Shown: positions 6,692 to 14,293, counted from the first letter of the stretch. The stretch is DNA of 14,293 bases from Rikenellaceae bacterium (GCA_020859875.1 JAJBVJ010000255.1:1-14293), one strand, 5' to 3'. Numbers and translations: made by a program. Notes: generated from the letters alone by a model not told the origin.

Positions 6692-7360
6692 TTATATCCC
6701 CGCCGTCTTCTTGGCTTCCATGAGTATGGTGAATGCGCGGTGTATGTCTTCGTCGCTGACCACTACCGTAAATTCGTTGGTAGTGCTGATTACCTCTGCA
6801 ATATTGATATTGTCCCAGGCCAGTTCCTTAAAGATATAGTAATAAACTCCCGGGCAGACGGTATTGTCCTGCGGTAGTTTGACCGTAATGGACGAGAGGG
6901 TGTCGGTCTTGGCTATGAGGGTTTCCCTGGCGAAGATTTCCTCTACAATTGGCGCTATGGCACTGCTGACTACGAGCGTGGTCTCGTAAATACCCTGCGA
7001 GAATGTGCAGAAAAGGTCTTTCATAGTCCTGACCCGCTCCAGAAGTTCGGCCTGCCGCTCATAAAGGGTCGGGGAATTATTGAAAGCGTAGTCGGCAAGA
7101 TTCGAGCGGACTATAATATCGCCTATATTTTGTACTACTTTTTTAAATTTCATAGCGGACATCAATTCCAGCCGGGGAACCAGCCGGTTCAGAGCCATAA
7201 TTACGGCGCTGTCGTTCACCTCTTTACCGACCTTCTTCTCGATCTCCGGTTTGAGCTGGCGGGCCAGGGCCGAAAGGTTGACAAGCCCTTCAACGAGAGC
7301 ACTCTCGAGAAACGGCTTCATTTTGATAACTTCTTCTACTGCGTTGGGTATGGTGATCAT
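6692..7360 (-). CDS. ACT-domain protein divergent from lysC, possible amino-acid-sensing regulator
   Basis: From the ATG at 7360 the protein is 222 residues. The C-terminal part (about 157-218) has an aspartokinase-style ACT pattern: GVYYYIFKELAWDNINI, then AEVISTTNEFTVVV and DEDIHRAFTIL. ACT domains bind amino acids. The segment around 70-147 (ETTLVVSSA inside) may be a second, decayed ACT-like unit. The N-terminal part (about 20-60, GLVNLSALARQLKPEIEKKV then AVIMALNRL) is helical and could be a helix-turn-helix, but this is a guess. There is no kinase domain. The frame extends to a GTG at 7402, but the ATG gives an N-terminus that looks more like the relatives I recall. I recall similar Bacteroidetes proteins but no proven function. 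It faces lysC across 176 bases and converges on ubiA. Confidence 0.85.
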   Translation of the reverse strand: MITIPNAVEEVIKMKPFLESALVEGLVNLSALARQLKPEIEKKVGKEVNDSAVIMALNRLVPRLELMSAMKFKKVVQNIGDIIVRSNLADYAFNNSPTLYERQAELLERVRTMKDLFCTFSQGIYETTLVVSSAIAPIVEEIFARETLIAKTDTLSSITVKLPQDNTVCPGVYYYIFKELAWDNINIAEVISTTNEFTVVVSDEDIHRAFTILMEAKKTAGI

Positions 7361-7412
7361 CTGAAGGTGATTTTGGGTTTTAAAACATACGGATACCTCC
7401 ACTGTAAAAAAT

Positions 7413-7425
7413 CGTACTTTCGTAC
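7413..7425. repeat. Direct repeat CGTAC-TTT-CGTAC between the ACT gene and lysC
   Basis: Two copies of CGTAC lie 8 bases apart (7413-7417 and 7421-7425). Because GTAC is self-complementary, they also form a short inverted repeat. A third CGTAC is at 7516-7520, just before lysC. The site sits in the divergent region and could be an operator, but the units are too short to exclude chance. Confidence 0.25.
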
Positions 7426-7476
7426 CCGATGTTGCAAAAAAAACTATTTTTTAAATCAAATACAACTATTTTCCCG

Positions 7477-7484
7477 TATTTTTG
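7477..7484 (+). promoter_or_regulatory. lysC: Candidate -7 promoter element for lysC-lysA
   Basis: TATTTTTG is an exact match to TAnnTTTG. The predicted start near 7491 gives a leader of about 46 A/T-rich bases before the lysC ATG. The -33 position has no TTTG. A 9-base direct repeat AACTATTTT (7442-7450 and 7464-7472, 22 bases apart) lies just upstream where an activator or repressor could sit. No lysine riboswitch-like structure was recognised. Confidence 0.45.
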
Positions 7485-7536
7485 CGAAAAGTAAACAAAT
7501 AAAGGAAATTTTTAACGTACTGTTTCATTTTATTAT

Positions 7537-8853
7537 ATGTCTAAAGTTTTAAAGTTCGGAGGCACTTCGGTCGGTTCGGCCGGGAATATACGCAAGGTCG
7601 CCGAGATAGTCATAGCGGAAAAATCTACTGTGACCGTACTATCCGCCATGTCGGGAACGACTAATGCGCTGGTCGAGATTGCCTCGCGGGCGGAAAAGGA
7701 TCCGAAAGACCCGAAGCTGGAAGAACTGTTCTCTATGATCCGGGGAAAATATGCCCGGTGCATCTGCGAACTGCTTGAGGATAGAGAAGATGCGCTGAAA
7801 CGTACGGCCCAAACTTTAGATATTATCAGAACCGAAGTTACCGGGTACGGCCCGAAATCCGAGAAAATAATATTGGCGCAGGGGGAACTGCTCACTTCTT
7901 ATATTTTCACCTGCTATATGAAAGAGGCGGGACAGAGAGCCGTCCTGCTGCACGCACCGGACTTCATAAGGAAGGACTATGAGGAGAAAGTCGATATGAC
8001 CCTGTGCGAGAATAAACTGCGGCAGCTTGTAACCGATCCCGACACCTATTATATTACACAAGGGTTTATCTGCTCCGACTCGAGTGGAAATACAGATAAT
8101 CTGGGGCGCGGCGGCAGCGATTACAGCGCAGCCCTTGTCGGCGGGGCCATAAATGCAGCCGAAGTACAGGTATGGACGGATATCGACGGGATGCATAACA
8201 ACGATCCGAGGTTCGTCGAGAACACCTACCCTATCCCCCGCATGAGTTTCGACGAAGCGGCGGAGCTTGCATATTTCGGGGCCAAGATACTACACCCGGC
8301 AACAATTCAGCCGTGCAAAGACCGGGGCATACCCGTCTTTTTGAAGAACACCATGGATCCCGATGCCGAGGGGACGATGATCTCCGAAGCAGAGGATAAC
8401 TCGCGCATTTTCCATGCCGTAGCGGCTAAAGACGGGATCACGGTAATCCGCATATATTCCGCACGTATGCTCATGGCATACGGTTTCCTTCGAAAGGTGT
8501 TCGAAATTTTCGAACACCACCGCACTCCGATCGATATGATAACCACCTCCGAAGTCGCCGTATCACTTACGATCGACAGCGACTGCCATCTCGAAGAGAT
8601 AGTGAAAGACCTGGAAGGGCTCGGGAAGATAGAGATCGAAAAGAACAACACTATCGTATGTCTTGTAGGTAATCTCGAGCACCAGCAAAGGGGGCTGGCC
8701 GAAACCATAATGAAAGGAATTAACGGTGTCCCGCTGAAAATGATTTCCTACGGCGCCAGTCACCGAAGCATCGCCATGCTGGTGGATACACGGCACAAAA
8801 GAGAAGTTCTCCAAAGCCTTAACAACAGTCTCTTTACCCAAAACCGATGCTGA
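7537..8853 (+). CDS. lysC: Aspartate kinase, monofunctional LysC type
   Basis: This enzyme phosphorylates aspartate, the first step toward lysine, threonine and methionine. The 438-residue protein has the catalytic amino-acid-kinase domain at about 1-285: KFGGTSVG (6-13), GRGGSDYSA (190-198), WTDIDG (213-218) and FGAKILHP (247-254). Two ACT domains follow (about 300-438), including MITTSEVAVSLTID (334-347), the usual place for feedback binding by lysine. There is no homoserine dehydrogenase fusion, unlike ThrA. The length is typical of LysC/AK-III. The end overlaps the lysA start by 7 bases, so translation is probably coupled. The start has an A/T-rich leader with no Shine-Dalgarno sequence. 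Which amino acid inhibits it cannot be told from sequence alone, but pairing with lysA points to lysine. Confidence 0.97.
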   Translation: MSKVLKFGGTSVGSAGNIRKVAEIVIAEKSTVTVLSAMSGTTNALVEIASRAEKDPKDPKLEELFSMIRGKYARCICELLEDREDALKRTAQTLDIIRTEVTGYGPKSEKIILAQGELLTSYIFTCYMKEAGQRAVLLHAPDFIRKDYEEKVDMTLCENKLRQLVTDPDTYYITQGFICSDSSGNTDNLGRGGSDYSAALVGGAINAAEVQVWTDIDGMHNNDPRFVENTYPIPRMSFDEAAELAYFGAKILHPATIQPCKDRGIPVFLKNTMDPDAEGTMISEAEDNSRIFHAVAAKDGITVIRIYSARMLMAYGFLRKVFEIFEHHRTPIDMITTSEVAVSLTIDSDCHLEEIVKDLEGLGKIEIEKNNTIVCLVGNLEHQQRGLAETIMKGINGVPLKMISYGASHRSIAMLVDTRHKREVLQSLNNSLFTQNRC

Positions 8854-10019
8854 GCAGTAAGATAAAAGAGCGGTTGCACCAGGAGCGCACCCCGCTCTAC
8901 CTGTACGATATGGATCTGCTCCGGCGTACTCTCGAAAGCGCCCGCGAGGCGTCGGGCCGCTACGGCTATAAAGTCCATTATGCACTGAAGGCCAATTTCG
9001 ACCCCGTGATCGTCGAATGCATACACGATCATGGCTTCGGAACGGACTGCGTAAGCGGGAACGAAGTCCGCTATTCGATAGAGTGCGGCTTCGCACCCTC
9101 CGATGTAGTGTATGCCGGTGTCGGCAAAACGGACGAAGAGATCGAGTATGCGATCCGGCAGCAAATATTCGCATTCAACTGCGAGTCGAGGCAGGAGATG
9201 AGAGTAATAAACGACATTGCCGCCGGCATCGGCATGAAGGCGGACGTCGCTTTCCGGCTTAACCCGGATGTAGACCCGCTCACCCATAAAGGAATTTCCA
9301 CGGGCCAGGCAGACAGCAAATTCGGAATATCATATAAAGAGATAGACGAGATAGCTGCCGAAGCCGGCTCACTGAATAACATAAACATTACCGGCATACA
9401 TTTCCATATAGGTTCGCAGATTACCGAACTAAAAGTATTCGAATACCTTTGCCGCCGGGCCAACACCCTTTTTGAATATTTCGTTTCCCGAGGGTTCGAT
9501 CTCAAACATATAAATCTCGGTGGCGGGCTCGGTATCGATTACAACCGTCCGGAAGAGCACCCCATCCCCGATTTCGAAACGTATTTCGATATTTTTGCCA
9601 GAAATTTGAATGTCGGCAAAGATACGGAGGTTCATTTCGAATTGGGCCGTTCGCTCGTCGGGCAGTGCGGGGAATTTATTTCCCGGGTACTCTTTACCAA
9701 GATCAATTCGGCCGGAAAAAACGTGGCACTGCTCGACGGCAGTATGACGGAACTGATCCGCCCTGCACTCTACCAGTCGCACCACTCCATCGAGAACCTC
9801 GACGGTGCCGGACGAAGGGAATCGCAGTATACCATCGGCGGAACGGTCTGCGAGTCGACCGATACATTTGCAAGGGGGATCACGCTTCCGGAACTTCGCC
9901 GCGGCGACCTGGTGTCGATCAAAACTGCCGGAGCATACGGTTCCGCTATGGCTTCCCGCTATAATATGCACGAACTGCCCCGTGCCCTACATTGGGAACG
10001 GCAGACGGAGAATATATGA
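8847..10019 (+). CDS. lysA: Diaminopimelate decarboxylase
   Basis: LysA removes CO2 from meso-diaminopimelate to give lysine, using pyridoxal phosphate. It is a fold-type III enzyme of 390 residues. The PLP lysine is K48 in HYALKAN. HFHIGSQI (185-192) and the phosphate-binding glycines NLGGGLGIDY (223-232) mark the TIM barrel. FELGRSLVG follows. The catalytic cysteine is C335 in GGTVCESTDTFA, and TAGAYGSAMASRYN gives the conserved closing tyrosines. The ATG sits inside the last codons of lysC (7-base overlap), so the first and last enzymes of the pathway are made from one message. The length is a little shorter than E. coli LysA (420) and usual for the shorter bacterial type. Confidence 0.96.
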   Translation: MLSSKIKERLHQERTPLYLYDMDLLRRTLESAREASGRYGYKVHYALKANFDPVIVECIHDHGFGTDCVSGNEVRYSIECGFAPSDVVYAGVGKTDEEIEYAIRQQIFAFNCESRQEMRVINDIAAGIGMKADVAFRLNPDVDPLTHKGISTGQADSKFGISYKEIDEIAAEAGSLNNINITGIHFHIGSQITELKVFEYLCRRANTLFEYFVSRGFDLKHINLGGGLGIDYNRPEEHPIPDFETYFDIFARNLNVGKDTEVHFELGRSLVGQCGEFISRVLFTKINSAGKNVALLDGSMTELIRPALYQSHHSIENLDGAGRRESQYTIGGTVCESTDTFARGITLPELRRGDLVSIKTAGAYGSAMASRYNMHELPRALHWERQTENI

Positions 10020-10207
10020 TCTCCGCTGTAGTACCGATGTTTAATGCGGCATTCTCGGGCGGTCAATTCCGGCTTTGATTTCGAATAGCTTTCGCCTCCT
10101 TGCTTTTCCCACCACTTGGGCACTTTCCGGATAGCGATTTTAAAACGGTGACTGACGAAAATACCTGTTAATTTCGTATCTTTCGCGGGATTTTAAAACA
10201 GGTACGA
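10020..10207. other. 188-base gap between lysA and pheT
   Basis: No convincing hairpin terminator follows lysA. The gap contains two copies of GATTTTAAAAC (10136-10146 and 10189-10199), with a palindromic TTTTAAAA core. The second copy ends 8 bases before the pheT start. A weak promoter-like box lies between them. A 13-codon frame at 10037-10078 with three Phe codons was considered and set aside. No tRNA or structured leader was recognised. Confidence 0.5.
10177..10184 (+). promoter_or_regulatory. Weak candidate -7 promoter element for pheT-guaA
   Basis: TATCTTTC differs from TAnnTTTG only at the last base and lies 23 bases before the pheT ATG, which would give a very short leader. No TTTG is found at the -33 spacing. 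It is reported because no terminator or better promoter is visible in the gap. Confidence 0.25.
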
Positions 10208-12670
10208 ATGACAATTTCATACAACTGGCTTACCGAATATATAAAGTGCGGCCTTTCGCCCGAGCAGATGTCCGTAATCCTTACCGACATAGGGCTCGAG
10301 GTCGATTCCCTCGTCAAACGGGAATCCGTCCGGGGAGGATTGGCGGGAGTGGTTCTCGGCGAAATCCTCAGCTGCGAAAAACATCCCGACGCGGACAAAC
10401 TAAAGGTTACGAGGGTCGATATCGGGGAAGTAGAACCCCTGCAAATTGTTTGCGGAGCCCCGAATGTGGCGGTGGGACAAAAGGTACCGGTGGCGACCGT
10501 CGGCACCACTCTTTACCCGAAAGGGGAAGAGGAAGGTTTCAAAATAAAGAAAAGTAAGATACGCGGTGTAGAATCGCTGGGGATGATATGTGCCGAAGAT
10601 GAATTGGGAATCGGCGACAACCACGAAGGCATTATGGTAATCGACACCGAGAAGCCCAACGGCACTCCCGCCTCGGAAATTTTCGAATTGAAAGACGATT
10701 ACATAATCGAAATAGGATTGACGCCAAATCGTGCCGACGCGGCCTCCCATTACGGGGTTGCACGCGACCTGGCCGCATATCTGAAGGCCCACGGTATGCC
10801 GTGCGAGCTACTTCTCCCATCGGTAAAAGACTTTGCCGTTGGGCGTAAAGGCCGTGAAATTAAAGTGGAGGTTCATGATGCGGATGGAGCTCCCCGTTAT
10901 ACCGGAATCACCATCACCGATATCGAGATTGCCCCCTCCCCCGAATGGATGCAGAACTGCCTTCGTGCAATCGGGATAAATCCGAAGAACAATGTCGTGG
11001 ATATTACCAACTTCGTGCTTCACGAGGTGGGCCAGCCTCTCCACGCCTTCGATGCCGACAAGATCGAGGGCGACAAGATCGTCGTGCGGACTACCGCCGA
11101 GGGCACCGAATTCACCACCCTCGACCAGGTCGAAAGAGTGCTTTCCGAAGAGGATCTAATGATATGTCACGCCGAAGGGCCCATGTGCATCGGAGGAGTA
11201 TTCGGGGGCCTCGATTCGGGTGTGAGCGACCGGACGACGGCGGTTTTCCTTGAAAGTGCCTATTTCGATCCCCGCCGGGTGCGAAAGACCGCACGCCGCC
11301 ACGGGCTCAGTACCGACAGTTCTTTCCGTTTCGAACGCGGTGCCGACCCCGAAATGGCGATCTATGCGCTCAAACGCGCCACACTATTGATAAAAGAGTA
11401 TGCCGGGGGCAATATATCTTCCGATATTACGGACATCTACCCAGCCCCTGTGATGCCTTTCAGGTTTACACTTTCTCTTCCCTTTATGGCAAGGCTTATC
11501 GGGAAGGAAATACCTGCCGTTACAGTAAAATCGATCCTTGCCGCACTCGATATCCGGATCGATAGTGAAACCCAAGAGATCCTTAATGTTGCGGTTCCGC
11601 CATACAGGGTGGACGTTCAGCGGCCGGCCGACCTTATAGAAGATATCCTGCGCATTCACGGCTACAATAATATCGAGATACCACAGCATGTAAATTCGAC
11701 AATTTCCTATTCACCGTCGCCCGATGCGGACAAGCTAACCGACATGGCCGCCGAAATGCTTACGGCCCAGGGATTTGCCGAGGCGATGAGCAATTCTCTC
11801 ACCAGGTCGTCTTATTACGAGGGCAGCCAAAGCCTTCCGCAGTCAGACTGTGTCCATATACTCAATCCGCTCAGTGCCGACCTCGGGGTGATGCGGCAGA
11901 CATTACTATTCGGGTTGCTCGAGGCGGTGGAGCTGAATTCCAACCGGCGAAATACCGACCTCAAACTCTACGAATTCGGGAATGTATATAAATACGAAGC
12001 CTCCAAAAAGGACGAAGGCCCGTTGGCGCCATACCGTGAGACCCGTTCGCTCGCCGTCTGTATTACCGGCGACCGGCACCAGCCCACCTGGAACGAGCCC
12101 TCCCGCCCGGGCGACTTTTCCACCCTGAGAGGCGTGGTTGAAACCCTGCTAAAGCGTTTCGGACTCGATATTTACTCACTCCAGACCGATACTCTCGAGG
12201 GGGAACAATACGCGGATGGACTCCGGGTAAATATTAACGGCAAACATCTGCTTGCGATGGGTAGTATAAGCAGTGAATATCTGACCAAATTCGGTATAAG
12301 CCAGCCGGTTTATTATATGGAGATGGACTTCGGCCTGCTGATTAAAGCCACACGCAAACATACTGTAAATGTCGGGGAGCTATCGAAATACCCCGAAGTC
12401 CGGCGCGATCTGGCCCTTCTGGTGGATCAGGAGACGACGTTCCACGATCTCCGCAAGGCGGCAATGTCGGCCGAACGGAAACTGCTTACGAGCGTATCCC
12501 TGTTCGATGTTTACCAGGGCGACAAACTTCCCGCCGGCAAAAAATCCTACGCCCTCTCGTTTATTATCGAAGATAATACTCGAACCCTTCAGGAAAGAGA
12601 TATAGACCGCGTTATGAATAATATAATCAGCCGGCTCGAGAAAGAGTGCGGCGCCCGAATAAGGACTTGA
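10208..12670 (+). CDS. pheT: Phenylalanine--tRNA ligase beta subunit
   Basis: PheT is the large subunit of the heterotetrameric PheRS that charges tRNA-Phe; the catalytic PheS is not in this window. The protein is 820 residues, normal for a full bacterial beta subunit. It begins MTISYNWLTEYI. The EMAP-like tRNA-binding domain (about 41-155) contains KHPDADKLKVTRVDIG and QIVCGAPNVAVGQKVPVATV. The B3/4 editing region contains GQPLHAFDADKI. The B1/B5 region has SSFRFERGADPE and later PPYRVDVQRPADLIEDILRI. The C-terminal anticodon-binding FDX-ACB domain starts near 725 with LSKYPEVRRDLALLVD. The ATG is followed by the expected N-terminus. It stands apart from pheS and is 22 bases upstream of guaA. 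Confidence 0.97.
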   Translation: MTISYNWLTEYIKCGLSPEQMSVILTDIGLEVDSLVKRESVRGGLAGVVLGEILSCEKHPDADKLKVTRVDIGEVEPLQIVCGAPNVAVGQKVPVATVGTTLYPKGEEEGFKIKKSKIRGVESLGMICAEDELGIGDNHEGIMVIDTEKPNGTPASEIFELKDDYIIEIGLTPNRADAASHYGVARDLAAYLKAHGMPCELLLPSVKDFAVGRKGREIKVEVHDADGAPRYTGITITDIEIAPSPEWMQNCLRAIGINPKNNVVDITNFVLHEVGQPLHAFDADKIEGDKIVVRTTAEGTEFTTLDQVERVLSEEDLMICHAEGPMCIGGVFGGLDSGVSDRTTAVFLESAYFDPRRVRKTARRHGLSTDSSFRFERGADPEMAIYALKRATLLIKEYAGGNISSDITDIYPAPVMPFRFTLSLPFMARLIGKEIPAVTVKSILAALDIRIDSETQEILNVAVPPYRVDVQRPADLIEDILRIHGYNNIEIPQHVNSTISYSPSPDADKLTDMAAEMLTAQGFAEAMSNSLTRSSYYEGSQSLPQSDCVHILNPLSADLGVMRQTLLFGLLEAVELNSNRRNTDLKLYEFGNVYKYEASKKDEGPLAPYRETRSLAVCITGDRHQPTWNEPSRPGDFSTLRGVVETLLKRFGLDIYSLQTDTLEGEQYADGLRVNINGKHLLAMGSISSEYLTKFGISQPVYYMEMDFGLLIKATRKHTVNVGELSKYPEVRRDLALLVDQETTFHDLRKAAMSAERKLLTSVSLFDVYQGDKLPAGKKSYALSFIIEDNTRTLQERDIDRVMNNIISRLEKECGARIRT

Positions 12671-12692
12671 CCGCTCGAAATAAACTACTCCC

Positions 12693-14219
12693 ATGGAAGA
12701 AAAAATATTGATACTCGATTTCGGTTCTCAATATACACAGCTGATCGCCCGCAGGGTAAGGGAGCTGAACGTTTATTGCGAAATCTATCCCTACAACCGT
12801 TTCCCGGCGCCCGACACCTCTGTTAAGGGGGTTATCCTGTCCGGAAGTCCGTTTTCGGTGCGCGACCAAAATGCCCCGAAGGTAGATCTGTCGGGGATCA
12901 AGGGCTCCCTTCCCCTTTTGGGAGTTTGTTACGGTGCTCAATATATGTCACACCATTTCGGTGGCGAAGTGGCCCCGAGCAATACCCGCGAGTATGGACG
13001 GGCGATGCTGACGGTAGCCTGCGCCGACCCGCTTCTTTGCGGCCTTTCCGAAAATTCGCAGGTTTGGATGTCGCACGGCGACACGATTGCCAGGATTCCC
13101 GATAGTTATCGGGTTATAGCCAGTACCCCGGACGTCCGGGTGGCAGCCTATGCCATCGAGGGTGAGCCGACCTGGGGAATCCAGTTCCACCCCGAAGTTT
13201 ACCACTCGACCGAAGGGGCGAAATTGCTAAAAAATTTCGTGGTGGACATTTGCGGCTGTTCGCAGAGTTGGACGCCTGCATCTTTTATCGAAGAGACCGT
13301 CCGGAACCTTCGCGGACAGGTCGGGAGCGATAAGGTCGTTTTAGGGTTATCGGGTGGTGTCGATTCCACCGTTGCCGCGGTATTGCTCAATAAGGCGATC
13401 GGCGGGAACCTCACCTGTATATTTGTCAACAACGGCCTGCTCCGCAAGGACGAATTCGAAAACGTACTCGAATCTTATAAAGGTATGGGTCTGAACGTGG
13501 TCGGGGTCGATGCCGCAGAGACATTCCTTTCGGGCCTGCGTGGTGTAACCGATCCCGAGCAGAAGAGAAAGATTATCGGTGGCAAATTCATCGAGATTTT
13601 CGACCAGGAGGCCCACCGGATCCGGGATGTGAGTTGGCTCGCCCAGGGAACCATATATCCGGATGTTATCGAATCGGTCTCGGTGAACGGCCCTTCGGCA
13701 ACGATAAAGTCCCACCACAACGTCGGCGGCCTTCCCGAAAAAATGAATCTGAAAGTAGTCGAACCTCTCCGGCTTCTCTTTAAGGACGAGGTTCGCCGCG
13801 TGGGTAAAGCCCTCGGTATTAACCCCGAACTGCTTGGCCGGCACCCGTTCCCCGGTCCGGGTCTCGGGATTCGTATTCTCGGAGAGGTCACGGCCGAGAA
13901 GGTGCGCATAACCCAGGAGGCGGACAAGATATTTATCGACTCTCTAAAACGGGAAGGACTCTACGACAGTGTTTGGCAGGCGGGAGCCATACTGCTTCCC
14001 GTACAGTCCGTGGGTGTAATGGGCGACGAGAGAACATACGAGAATTGCGTAGCCCTGCGTGCGGTGGCCTCTACCGACGGCATGACTGCAGACTGGGTAC
14101 ACCTTCCCTACGACTTCCTCGCCCGCGTATCGAACGATATTATCAATAAGGTCAAAGGTATCAACCGCGTGGTTTACGATATAAGTTCAAAACCGCCCGC
14201 TACCATAGAGTGGGAATGA
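12693..14219 (+). CDS. guaA: GMP synthase (glutamine-hydrolysing)
   Basis: GuaA converts XMP to GMP using ATP and ammonia from glutamine, in the cytosol. The 508-residue protein starts with the class I glutaminase domain: DFGSQYTQLIARR (9-21), the nucleophile C79 in LLGVCYGAQ, and H166 and E168 in GIQFHPEVYHS. The ATP-pyrophosphatase domain has the PP-loop LSGGVDST (219-226). The C-terminal dimerisation domain contains RHPFPGPGLGIRILG and ends KPPATIEWE, the standard GuaA end. All catalytic residues are present and the length is normal. No leader with a Shine-Dalgarno sequence or guanine-riboswitch-like structure fits in the 22 bases after pheT, so it is probably co-transcribed with pheT. It is followed by a terminator inside a long palindrome. 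Confidence 0.98.
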   Translation: MEEKILILDFGSQYTQLIARRVRELNVYCEIYPYNRFPAPDTSVKGVILSGSPFSVRDQNAPKVDLSGIKGSLPLLGVCYGAQYMSHHFGGEVAPSNTREYGRAMLTVACADPLLCGLSENSQVWMSHGDTIARIPDSYRVIASTPDVRVAAYAIEGEPTWGIQFHPEVYHSTEGAKLLKNFVVDICGCSQSWTPASFIEETVRNLRGQVGSDKVVLGLSGGVDSTVAAVLLNKAIGGNLTCIFVNNGLLRKDEFENVLESYKGMGLNVVGVDAAETFLSGLRGVTDPEQKRKIIGGKFIEIFDQEAHRIRDVSWLAQGTIYPDVIESVSVNGPSATIKSHHNVGGLPEKMNLKVVEPLRLLFKDEVRRVGKALGINPELLGRHPFPGPGLGIRILGEVTAEKVRITQEADKIFIDSLKREGLYDSVWQAGAILLPVQSVGVMGDERTYENCVALRAVASTDGMTADWVHLPYDFLARVSNDIINKVKGINRVVYDISSKPPATIEWE

Positions 14220-14239
14220 TCCGGCGGATCGAATTTTGT

Positions 14240-14293
14240 ACGGCAGAGATAAAAATGCCCCGGGGTACCCCGGGGCATTTTTATCTCTGCCGT
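14240..14293. repeat. Perfect 54-base palindrome ending at the last base of the window
   Basis: Bases 14240-14266 are the exact reverse complement of 14267-14293 with no unpaired centre (GGGGTACCCC in the middle). The G/C core with its flanking A-run and T-run is a normal two-way terminator, but the symmetry continues for 11 more bases on each side, up to the last base. See findings for the fold-back possibility. Confidence 0.97.
14251..14282 (+). terminator. Bidirectional intrinsic terminator after guaA
   Basis: An A-run (14251-14255), a G/C-rich stem with arms TGCCCCGGGG and CCCCGGGGCA, and a T-run (14278-14282) form a strong hairpin starting 31 bases after the guaA stop. The A-run and T-run would make it work in both directions. 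If the right half is an assembly fold-back, the hairpin would be partly artificial. Confidence 0.75.

Noticed and set aside
7361..7402. GTG start at 7402 adding 14 residues to the ACT-domain protein
   Set aside because: A GGAGGT is present, but it lies within the first codons of the extension rather than ahead of the GTG, and the ATG at 7360 gives a more typical N-terminus; not fully excluded.
8563..9174. Long minus-strand open frame of about 200 codons across the lysC-lysA junction
   Set aside because: It is a shadow of the two real genes, has an Arg/His-rich unnatural composition and resembles no family.
10037..10078. 13-codon frame MFNAAFSGGQFRL with three Phe codons upstream of pheT, resembling an attenuation leader peptide
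   Set aside because: No hairpin with a T-run follows it, the Phe codons are scattered, and such attenuation is not established for Bacteroidetes; likely chance.

Overview
This window looks like chromosomal DNA from a member of the Bacteroidetes, most likely the order Bacteroidales. The protein variants and gene order fit that group: an NtrC-type sigma-54 activator, then an LptE lipoprotein, a small unknown protein and SecG, and separately a LysC-type aspartokinase followed by lysA. Several start codons lack a Shine-Dalgarno sequence and sit behind A/T-rich leaders. Good matches to the Bacteroidetes -7 promoter element TAnnTTTG lie upstream of several genes. A Rikenellaceae/Alistipes-like source is plausible from the protein style, but this is a guess. 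No transposase, integrase, phage gene, CRISPR array, tRNA or rRNA was seen, so this reads as core genome and not as an island.

Layout. (1) Bases 2-2583, plus strand: the 5'-truncated sigma-54 activator overlaps lptE by 11 bases, then come a conserved-looking unknown gene and secG, closed by a strong intrinsic terminator at 2612-2645. (2) Bases 2644-3725, minus strand: a two-gene unit with a tandem CDGSH iron-sulfur protein followed by a small YjdJ-like GNAT acetyltransferase. (3) Bases 3808-5651, minus strand: lepA with its own terminator. It diverges from a UbiA-type prenyltransferase (5802-6689, plus) across a short region where two promoter candidates overlap. (4) Bases 6692-7360, minus strand: a protein with a C-terminal ACT domain, convergent with ubiA (2 bases apart) and divergent from the lysine genes. 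(5) Bases 7537-10019, plus strand: lysC and lysA, overlapping by 7 bases, for the first and last steps of lysine synthesis. (6) Bases 10208-14219, plus strand: pheT and guaA, 22 bases apart, followed by a terminator lying inside a perfect 54-base palindrome that ends exactly at the last base of the window.

How the genes work together. Envelope export (lptE, secG), translation (lepA, pheT), lysine/diaminopimelate synthesis (lysC, lysA), quinone-type prenylation (ubiA) and GMP synthesis (guaA) are all housekeeping functions. The less ordinary items are the ACT-domain protein facing lysC (possibly an amino-acid-sensing regulator), the CDGSH/GNAT pair with an extra Cys-containing middle region, the unknown gene between lptE and secG with a sigma-54-like site in front of it, and the palindrome at the right end, which may be an assembly fold-back. 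I did not find convincing evidence for a wholly new multi-gene system. The promoter calls are made by eye and are tentative.
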